A stretch of 6,308 nucleotides of DNA from an uncultured Candidatus Altimarinota bacterium. Its GTDB lineage: Bacteria > Patescibacteriota > Gracilibacteria > BD1-5 > UBA6164. Position numbers and translations under genes: made by a program. The stretch covers positions 1 through 6,308 of the forward strand of contig CALLPO010000042.1 of NCBI GenBank assembly GCA_938015605.1, in the 5' to 3' direction. Each line of letters begins with the position of its first letter. Positions within the stretch are counted from its first letter, which is position 1. Shown here in pieces: positions 1 through 6,308 of this stretch. The notes below the pieces were generated by a model that was given only the letters and a program-made list of their open reading frames with translations, was not told where the DNA came from and made no database searches.

Positions 1-46
1 TTTGTAGTATGTAAATATAATATATTATATACTTTGTTACTACAAA
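1..46. repeat. Palindromic segment just past the flippase stop (candidate terminator hairpin)
   Basis: Outer arms TTTGTAGTA (1-9) and TACTACAAA (38-46) are perfect inverted repeats. Between them ATATAATATATTATAT (15-30) is a perfect 16-nt palindrome, so the whole can fold as a two-part stem-loop. It starts 6 nt beyond the TAA of the last visible gene, where an operon terminator would be expected. It has only two G-C pairs in the outer stem, and the U-tract that would follow on the minus strand lies outside the window, so terminator function is unproven. A protein-binding palindrome or dispersed intergenic repeat is also possible. Confidence 0.5.
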
Positions 47-52
47 TTCAAA

Positions 53-1270
53 TTATTTTTTCTCTCCACTTGAAGCTATCATCGTGATTATACTTACTAT
101 CAATCATATGATAGATCCATACATAAATATATACGTCAGACCATATATATCATCTGCAAACACATATATATACACGATGATACCAATAATCACTATAGAA
201 AGTATATAGTTTACTACATACTTTTCAAATGCTATCAGTGTCTTTACTATAATGCTGATATATCCGAGCAAACCGCAGTATACGAGGAGTGGAAATATAA
301 CTCCTATATACTCCTCTAATCAATCCTTGAATAATCTCAGTACAGCCTCTCAGAAAATATGAAAGAATCAGAGAGCTCCTACTAGCATAGCTATATAGTA
401 CATACTTATTTTAAGTATTTGCTGAGTTGGGAATATTTTTCACTTCACAAGCTGAGGATAGTAAACTGTTTCTATACTGAGTCAGAGAAATACCAGGAAC
501 TTAGCCAGTATCGATACTGCTGCGTAGTAACCTGCTGTTTCTCAACCAAACATGTTTTTTACTATGAGGATGTCTATATTCTGAAAAATAGTCAGAATTA
601 TACTAGCTATAAAGAAATATTTTAAATTATGAACATTTTTAAATAAGAAAGTTTTTCATTTAGTATATTCTATCTTTTTATAGGGAATATACTTTCTCAT
701 ACACTTATATCATATAAAAATGAATAGAGCTTGAGAAATAAGAAAACCTCATATGGCTCAATATATTCAAAATCATAGTGACACAAGTCAAACACCTGCT
801 ATTATTCTTAATAATGGAGCTATAACTCTTAAAATTGATATTGATTCAAACTTCTTTAATGCTTGTAAAAAAGGAAATATATATAATTCTAAGTTTATAA
901 AAAAAATACTTAAAGATAATAGTATGAAATACGATATATTATTTATATTTAAAAATCTATTTATAAATATTGATGATATAAAAAATATGATCAGCATTAC
1001 TGAGCTTAGTTTAATAATATCGATTTTAAGTAAGTTTTGATTATATAAGAGAGAATTATGATCTATATCTTTTACTATCTCTTTTACTAAGTATATTGAT
1101 AATGAAATTATAATAATCGAAAATATATTGAATATTCAAAATAAAGATTGAAATGTTCAAAAATCTTCAATAGAAAGAAACCTCAATAATAAAGGATGAT
1201 AAAAATAGTTTAATCCTCATCATATTATTCAAGATAAACTCATTAACAGGACATACCAACTATTTTTCAT
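53..1270 (-). CDS. Wzx-type oligosaccharide flippase (MOP/PST family) (TGA read as Gly)
   Basis: A 405-aa polytopic membrane protein of the polysaccharide transporter family, likely moving undecaprenyl-linked oligosaccharides across the membrane. It has about twelve helices in two halves, typical of Wzx. Family signatures are SLSGIIGGGLNYFYHPLLLR at 11-30 (helix 1), LSIEDFGTFQSLFGI at 32-46, FPFLQALKKFESISILR near 132-148, QNIDILIVKNMFGGETAGYY at 230-249 (start of the second half; Asp233, Lys238) and SIETVYYPQL around 265-274. Nineteen glycines are TGA by my count. ATG at 1270 lies 11 nt inside the preceding gene, suggesting translational coupling; the TAA stop is at 55-53. Base composition and codon use change sharply within the gene: codons at about 53-600 are near 33% G+C with Leu mostly CTC/CTG, and codons at 601-1270 are near 20% G+C with Leu mostly TTA. 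Both halves are intact and in one frame, so this is not a pseudogene. It closes the visible gene set; sugar specificity is unknown. Confidence 0.94.
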
Positions 1271-3323
1271 TTCTTTTGTTTTTAAATATTCAGAAAATTC
1301 ATAATAATATAACTAAACATAAAAATAAAATACTAATTTGTTTTCCTATTATATAATAATTCTGCATTCTATAATACAATGTTAATTCAATATTTTTACT
1401 TCAATCTGTATTAATTTTTAAATCTTCAAGTCCTATTTTTTTTATATCAATATACCATTGATTAAAAGTACTATTATATATTTCATGCTGAAACTCTACT
1501 TTTTCTCATTTTTTATTTAATAATATCCAATTCTTATCAAAGTTTCTATAAAATTTTAAAATATCATTACCCTTAACACTTAATAACAAATCATACCTTG
1601 TAGAGTCAATTTTATTTATTTTTAGATTTCATTCTTGAAGTTTTATACTTTTTAAAGAATTTTCTATTTCATAAAGTATGAAATATTCATTTTCAATAAC
1701 TTTTTTAGTTTTATTATCAAAATATAATTTATATCTATTGTAAGGAATAATATTTCATGAGAAAACATTTAAATAATCTTTATGTACTAATATATAATTT
1801 ATTCATGATGCTTTTATATTATTAATTAAATTATCATCAAATTTATACTTAAATATTGAATTTAATAATGGACTTTTATTTTTTAGTTGTAAAGAAGCTC
1901 TATCATAAATTAAATTAGCATTTAAAAAAGTTTCTTGGAAATAATAATTCTGCCTCATTAAATTAGAACTACTAATATTCCAAGAATGAAGTTCGTAGTT
2001 TATATTTGGATAAGAAATTATATTTTTAGTATCTTCTTGTTTATCTAAGAATTCATTGAGTTCATAGTACTCTATAGGTATCTCCATTTTGGGAATGACT
2101 CATTTTAAATCTCAACTAAGCAGAGGGAAGTGGACTAATCAAATAATTATTGTAATAGTGATAATTATTTGATTAGGTATATTCCTATTTTCTCTTATGT
2201 ATAATGCATACACCATAAGAATTATTGGAACTAGTATAATGATAAATCTTGTAAAGCTTCTAAAAAAATGGAATACTGAGATGTTATCCCATAAATATTG
2301 AAATAGTTTTCAAGTTAATGCAGAATTTGGTCATAAAGATATATTAAAAAATATCAGGTATAATATAAACAAAAAAATTATTAATCATCAAAACTTTTTT
2401 TTACTTCAAGATAGTGGCAACGCAAAGAATCCAATAATTATAGAGATATAGAATATATTAACAATTGGAGATAAAAATAATTGTTGGGAAATAATATTAA
2501 AATATTGTCTAAATGATACTATATTCATGTAACTTGCCATTTTAGAATATCAATCAAGAACTCACGACGCTCATCCTGAGTATACTATAGTAGAACTTAC
2601 GGATAAAGTATTTACAATAAATGGAATTATCCAATATGAATGGATTCAAATTACCATTATTAATCAATAAACAAGTAAATGATTATTTTTTTTCTTACTT
2701 CAATATTTGGTAAATAAGAAGAATCCAATTATACATATTGTGAATATAACTAGGTGTATAGGTAAGATAATAATTGATCATGCTAAAATTATTGTAAATA
2801 GGTGTTTTTTGTTCACAAATCAATTAACATATATGCGTGTAAAAATGAATAATAGTAGACCTAATGATATAAGTCCAGATGAATAGTAAAAGAAGCCTCA
2901 GAAAGCTATAGATTCAATAGTAAAGTTGTTGAAAATGACAAAGACTCAAGATAAATATCAAAATAAGATGTTTTGAGAAATAGAAGAAAAAATAAAATAA
3001 TATATAATTGCAACTAAGAATAGGAGTCAAAAAGAGAGTATATAACTAACTATAAAATCATTAAGTCATATCTTTTTTAATAAATTTGTTGCTTCTCACT
3101 TGCTTTTTTTTAAGAATATTATACTAGAAAGATTGCTTCAGAAATAATCGTCAGAATAAATTGTTTCGGTATAACTATCCTTATCTTCGATATTAAAATA
3201 ATAAGATCAATCATTGTATCAAATCACATTATTAGAGCCTATGCTTTTGTAACTAATACTAAAAATTAATACTATAAAAAATAATATTGGTAATATGAAT
3301 TTAATAATAATACTTTTTATCAT
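1260..3323 (-). CDS. Large polytopic membrane protein, GT-C/YfhO/DUF3367 (AftD)-like (TGA read as Gly)
   Basis: A 687-aa integral membrane protein, probably a lipid-sugar-dependent glycosyltransferase acting outside the membrane. One N-terminal helix (about 5-26) is followed by a hydrophilic outer loop (about 28-88) with acidic NIEDKDSYTE near 44-53, a place where GT-C enzymes often carry catalytic acidic residues. Roughly nine more helices follow (about 90-112, 118-136, 140-163, 174-204, 214-238, 283-303, 311-328, 357-375, 384-402). The segment FHFFRSFTRF near 350-360 resembles the F-x-x-F-R motif before a late helix in YfhO/DUF3367-type proteins. Next is a soluble domain of about 250 residues and a last helix near 660-682. 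The domain's KFYRNFDKNWILL and STFNQWYID stretches recall the ESYxPGW and NGWYI motifs of these proteins (from memory). It carries about 32 TGA-Gly codons. It overlaps the GT4 gene by 7 nt (ATGATAA) and the flippase gene by 11 nt. The ORF is secure; the enzymatic role is inference and no catalytic residue is proven. Confidence 0.88.
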
Positions 3324-4435
3324 AACTCTTTTATTTTATCTATATAATATTGATGATACTTTTCTCAAAGTTTTTTTGAATTTTTACTAAAAGCAGAAAA
3401 ATTATCAAAAATTTCCTCAAAAGCTACAACATAGTTTTCTCACTCTTTATCAGTTCATACAATAATTCAAGCTTTATTTGATTCTATCTCTTCAGCTGTA
3501 GAATGAAATTTAGTTGTAATTATAGGCATTCAGAAGCAAGTAAACTCTCTACACTTCATTGAGTCTCAATAATTATTGAAAGCAAAAGTTCAGTTATATA
3601 AAGCTATTCAAATACTACAATCTTTTAAAAAAAATAAATAATCCTTGTAGTCTAGTCTTCCAAGTAAGATAACATTCTTTTCAAGATTTTTTAATTTTAT
3701 ACGTTCTTCTATTTTAGCCCTTAGTCAGCCTTCTCATGCAATGTAAAAGCATATATCTTTATATTTTAATTTAAGAATAGCTATTGCATCAATTAGTCAT
3801 AAATAATCTAATTGTCATCTTAAATTACCAGCAGTAATCATTTTAAAATTGTTTGTATCTAAGTTATTTTCTGAAACTATTCCTGGCATATTTGGTATAA
3901 ATATATTTTTTGATATATCTAATCACATTCTCTTTCTCACATCAAAAATTCTCTTTGATACATTCCATACTTCATCACTTCAAAATACACAAATTCTATC
4001 TATTCAATGATATATTTTGTTTAGTATTTTATTTTTAAATCTCTCTGGACTGTAATCTGGTGTATAACATATATTTTTTTGTATTCTTCTTAATTTTCTT
4101 AATGCAAGTCAGACAAATGAATTTAATGGATTAAATCAAACATAAGTTATAGTTTTAGACTTAGTAAAAAATAATATATAAAAAAATGTTGAAAGTATTT
4201 CAGTAATATATCTGATAATAGAGAACTTTGAAATCATATGTAAATTTCATTTTTTAAATATTTCTCATTTATTGTTATACCAAAAAAATTGAGATTTCAT
4301 TTCTCAATTTATGAAATGTCTAATATATAAGATATCTTTTTCAGTATATTTTAATAAGTTTTCTCTTACAACATTAGCAGGAGCTTCTCATATTTTTCAG
4401 TTAATACAAGTTGCATGAGTTACTAGTATAATCAT
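3317..4435 (-). CDS. Glycosyltransferase, GT4-like (group 1, GT-B fold) (TGA read as Gly)
   Basis: Probable cytoplasmic, membrane-associated glycosyltransferase adding a sugar from a nucleotide donor to a growing lipid-linked glycan. It has 372 aa, normal for a GT4 enzyme. The N-terminal half starts ILVTHAT and has GEAPANVVREN at 16-26 as its acceptor-side loop; a hydrophobic patch at about 72-91 may touch the membrane. The C-terminal donor domain is the diagnostic part: KMITAGNLRG at 198-207, YIAGEGGLRAKIEE at 231-244, NVILLGRL at 254-261, then GDSMKCREFTCFGMPIITT at 290-308 and AEEIESNKAGIIV at 314-326. Glu297 matches the second Glu of the classical E-x7-E, but the first position is Tyr289, as in GT4 subgroups with an S-x-K-x-x-E-[YF] motif. 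About 23 of 27 glycines are TGA. It starts 1 nt after the previous stop (TAATATG) and its 3' end overlaps the next start by 7 nt. Sugar specificity cannot be read from the sequence. Confidence 0.93.
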
Positions 4436-4436
4436 A

Positions 4437-5243
4437 TTATATTTTTATATTTTTAAATTTTGGCTCAAATCCTAATTCTCTTTTAGCTTTATCTATATTT
4501 AAATATAAAAACTGCAGATTATTCTCTGATTTAATATATTTTACTTCAAAACTATATTTTGTCTTTAATAACTCAATGAGGTCATTCAGAGTAATGCAAA
4601 TAGGGTTTGATATATTGAAAATATTATTTTTTTGATAGTTTATACTTGAAATTATGCTAGTCACAGCATCATCCACATGAAGAAAATTTCTTCACTGAGA
4701 ACCATCTCCTTGTAGCGTGATTATTCAATCCTCATTAATTTGTCTCATGAAATGATATATAACTCATTTGTTATTTCATTCTCAATATACATTAGGGAAT
4801 CTCAATATTATTGATTGAATTCAAAAATTTTCGCTATAATATTTAATCAGTTCTTCTGTTAGTTTTTTTGATAGTCAGTAGAATGTATTTGGATTAGATG
4901 GATCAGATTCAACTGATTCATTGTTTTTAGGCTCTCAATAGATTGCTCATGTGGATGTATATATAATTTTTCTTAATCAAAAATCTTTTCAAATCTCTAA
5001 TATATTTTTAGTTGTTTGAAAATTGAGCTTCATTTGCTGATCAAAGTCTCAAGAGAATGTTCCAACCAGATGTATAACTTCTTTTATATTATACTTAGTA
5101 AAATAGCTTTCAATTTGCTCTTTTTTTAGTAAATCTCATTTAAAAGAGATAAAAGATATATTGTTTTCTTTTAAACGATTAATTAATTTTTTTCATATAA
5201 ATCCATTACCTCAAGTAACGAGTATTTTTAGTTCCAGAGCCAT
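4437..5243 (-). CDS. NAD-dependent epimerase/dehydratase (extended SDR), nucleotide-sugar modifying (TGA read as Gly)
   Basis: Probable cytoplasmic nucleotide-sugar epimerase or 4-ketoreductase. Motifs are ILVTGGNGFIG at residues 7-17 (NAD-binding GxxGxxG), GDLLK at 36-40, the STGAIYGEP stretch at 97-105, YGLSK at 122-126 (catalytic Tyr/Lys), RFPNVYGEGN at 148-157, GDGSQGRNFLHVDD at 179-192 and KAKRELGFEPK near the C-terminus. Fifteen of 21 glycines are TGA, including G11 and G17 of the dinucleotide loop. At 268 aa it is shorter than GalE (about 330 aa) and lacks the cupin tail of CapF-type reductases. The ATG at 5243 lies inside the end of the upstream dehydratase gene (16-nt overlap, different frame); it puts the Rossmann strand at the expected place and the next Met is residue 71. 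Next to a 4,6-dehydratase, reduction or epimerisation of its 4-keto product (towards UDP-QuiNAc or UDP-FucNAc) is plausible, but a GalE-like role cannot be excluded. Confidence 0.92.
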
Positions 5244-6229
5244 TTTTCGTTTTTTAATATTCCTTTTAGATTTTCTAAACTTAGATAATCAGCATTATGA
5301 GAATTAAATTCTTCCATGCTAGATTTTTCAAAATCATTATATTTTTTCTTCATTTCATCGCTAGCAAACTGAGGAAGTATAACGAAATATTTTTCATTAA
5401 GGATTCTAGTGAATGGCATCTCATTTTTAGATACTAATACTTCATGATTCTTTTCTCCTGGTCTCGCTCAGATTATTTGCTTTTCAGTATCTTTATTTCA
5501 AAATAAATCTATCATAGTATCAGCAACAACCTCTACAGTTGTTCATGGCATCCTCATTACAAAAACTTCTCCTCATATTGAATACTCAAGTGCATTAAAT
5601 ATAAGTCATATAGCTTCTTTAGTAGACATAAGGTATCTGGTCATCATTGGATCGGTAATAGTTATTTTATTGTTTTCCAATATTTGTTTTTTAAATAGTG
5701 GTATTACACTTCAGTTAGTTCCAATAACGTTTCATCATCTAATACATACAAATTTTGTATTAGACTCATAATTTATGTTTGCGTTAATAATCATTTTTTC
5801 TCAACAAGCTTTTGTACAACCATAATGATTAAAAGGATCAACTGCTTTATCTGTTGAGATATCAATTACGCTTTCAACATTATTTTCCATAGCACACTCT
5901 ATTACATTTTGTGTTCAGTAAACATTAGTAAGTATTGCTTCCCATGGGTTCTCTTCACATACTGGTACATGTTTTAGTGCTGCAAGATGAAATACTGTAT
6001 CAACTCACTTCATTGCAAGTCATAAAATGTTTTTATCTCTAACATCACCTATTATAAACTTTAACTTAGAATTATAACCAAATTTTTGTTTCATCTCAAC
6101 TTGTTTATGTTCACCACGAGAATAGATTCTTATTTCTTTTGGATTAAACCTTTCTAATAATTGAGTTGTAAGTTCATTACCCCAAGAACCTGTTCAACCA
6201 GTAATGAAAATTATTTTATTATCTAACAT
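5228..6229 (-). CDS. PseB/CapD-type UDP-GlcNAc 4,6-dehydratase-like SDR (TGA read as Gly)
   Basis: Probable cytoplasmic NAD(P)-dependent enzyme that dehydrates a UDP-HexNAc to its 4-keto-6-deoxy form, the first step to many 6-deoxy amino sugars of surface glycans. It has 333 aa, the usual length of soluble single-domain members, and no membrane segment. Visible motifs are FITGGTGSWG near residues 8-17 (Rossmann GxxGxxG), GDVRD at 61-65, AALKHVPV at 83-90, STDKA at 125-129 (Asp127/Lys128), YGCTK at 136-140 (catalytic Tyr/Lys), GSVIPLF at 173-179, TDPMMTR at 192-198 and RPGEK at 256-260. Thirteen of 24 glycines are TGA, including G12 and G105. CapE/FnlA relatives have Met in place of the catalytic Tyr; Tyr136 here favours the PseB/CapD side. 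No PseC-type aminotransferase follows, so pseudaminate synthesis is not implied. ATG at 6229 fits the family N-terminus; no clear Shine-Dalgarno is seen. An oddity is R-G-G-N at 164-167, where relatives have R-Y/F-G-N. The family is secure; the exact product is inference. Confidence 0.93.
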
Positions 6230-6263
6230 ATTTTTTAATTAATTATAAACTATTTATATAAGC

Positions 6264-6290
6264 AGTATACATGCATTAAATGACTATCAA
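6264..6290 (-). promoter_or_regulatory. Weak sigma70-like promoter candidate upstream of the dehydratase gene
   Basis: On the minus strand, TTGATA (6290-6285) is followed after 15 nt by TATACT (6269-6264), about 35 nt before the first ATG at 6229. Spacing is short of the optimal 17 nt, and in DNA this AT-rich such pairs occur by chance; a TATAAT at 6247-6242 has no matching -35. The rest of 6230-6308 holds no gene, and no Shine-Dalgarno is seen before the ATG. The operon may instead begin outside the window. Confidence 0.2.
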
Positions 6291-6308
6291 AATTTTGTTT
6301 TTATATTT

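Noticed and set aside
419..625. Plus-strand 68-codon open frame
   Set aside because: Antisense to the flippase region carrying the conserved NIDILIVK and TAGYY stretches; low-complexity shadow without a ribosome site.
753..1202. Plus-strand open frame of 149 codons under code 25 (95 codons to the first TGA)
   Set aside because: It is antisense to the N-terminal half of the Wzx flippase, whose minus-strand translation shows clear family motifs. The plus-strand protein resembles nothing I know; with only TAA and TAG as stops, long shadow frames are expected.
1201..1267. Perfect 10-nt inverted repeat AAAAATAGTT (1201-1210) / AACTATTTTT (1258-1267), at first taken as a terminator between convergent genes
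   Set aside because: There is no convergent gene: both arms lie inside the flippase coding sequence, with a 47-nt loop and almost no G-C pairs. In DNA at about 20% G+C this is likely chance.
53..6229. Decayed pseudogene cluster with many premature TGA stops
   Set aside because: All interruptions are TGA, none are TAA/TAG or frameshifts, they coincide with conserved glycines, and the frames are full family length.
53..6229. Mycoplasma/Spiroplasma code (TGA = Trp)
   Set aside because: Trp would then replace the Rossmann glycines and the YGLSK Gly; expected Trp residues are TGG.
5228..6229. CapE/FnlA (L-FucNAc pathway) identity for the dehydratase
   Set aside because: CapE/FnlA has Met at the catalytic Tyr site (MGISK); here it is YGCTK, and the C-terminal RPGEK form is PseB/CapD-like.

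Overview
The window is a very AT-rich stretch (about 20-33% G+C depending on the gene) from a bacterium that reads TGA as glycine (NCBI code 25). This points to the Patescibacteria/CPR lineages Absconditabacteria (SR1) or Gracilibacteria. The evidence is direct. With TGA as a stop, the window holds only short fragments. With TGA as Gly, five full-length overlapping or abutting genes appear on the minus strand, together carrying roughly 100 in-frame TGA codons (counted by eye). Many of these fall on near-invariant glycines, such as the Rossmann GxxGxxG and YG..K motifs of two SDR enzymes. Trp is still written TGG, so this is not the mycoplasma code (TGA = Trp).

Layout, in the direction of transcription (right to left): 6308-6230 is a short AT-rich leader with one weak promoter-like pair. 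6229-5228 is a PseB/CapD-type UDP-GlcNAc 4,6-dehydratase-like SDR. 5243-4437 is a short extended-SDR nucleotide-sugar epimerase/reductase. 4435-3317 is a GT4-type (group 1) glycosyltransferase. 3323-1260 is a large multi-spanning GT-C/YfhO/DUF3367-like membrane protein. 1270-53 is a Wzx-type oligosaccharide flippase. 46-1 is a palindromic segment after the last stop, possibly a terminator. The junctions are a 16-nt overlap, a 1-nt gap, a 7-nt overlap and an 11-nt overlap, so this looks like one transcription and translation unit. No plus-strand gene is supported; the plus-strand open frames are shadows of these genes.

Together the genes describe part of a surface-polysaccharide locus. Two SDR enzymes modify a UDP-sugar (plausibly to a 6-deoxy-HexNAc), a cytoplasmic glycosyltransferase uses nucleotide sugars, a membrane glycosyltransferase-like protein probably acts on the outer face with lipid-linked donors, and Wzx flips the lipid-linked oligosaccharide. 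No polymerase (Wzy), initiating phosphoglycosyl transferase or ligase is visible here.

The most striking anomaly is inside the flippase gene. Its 3' half (about 53-600) is near 33% G+C and writes Leu mostly as CTC/CTG, while its 5' half (about 601-1270) is near 20% G+C and writes Leu mostly as TTA. The break lies close to the boundary between the two six-helix halves of the fold, as if the gene were a recombinant.
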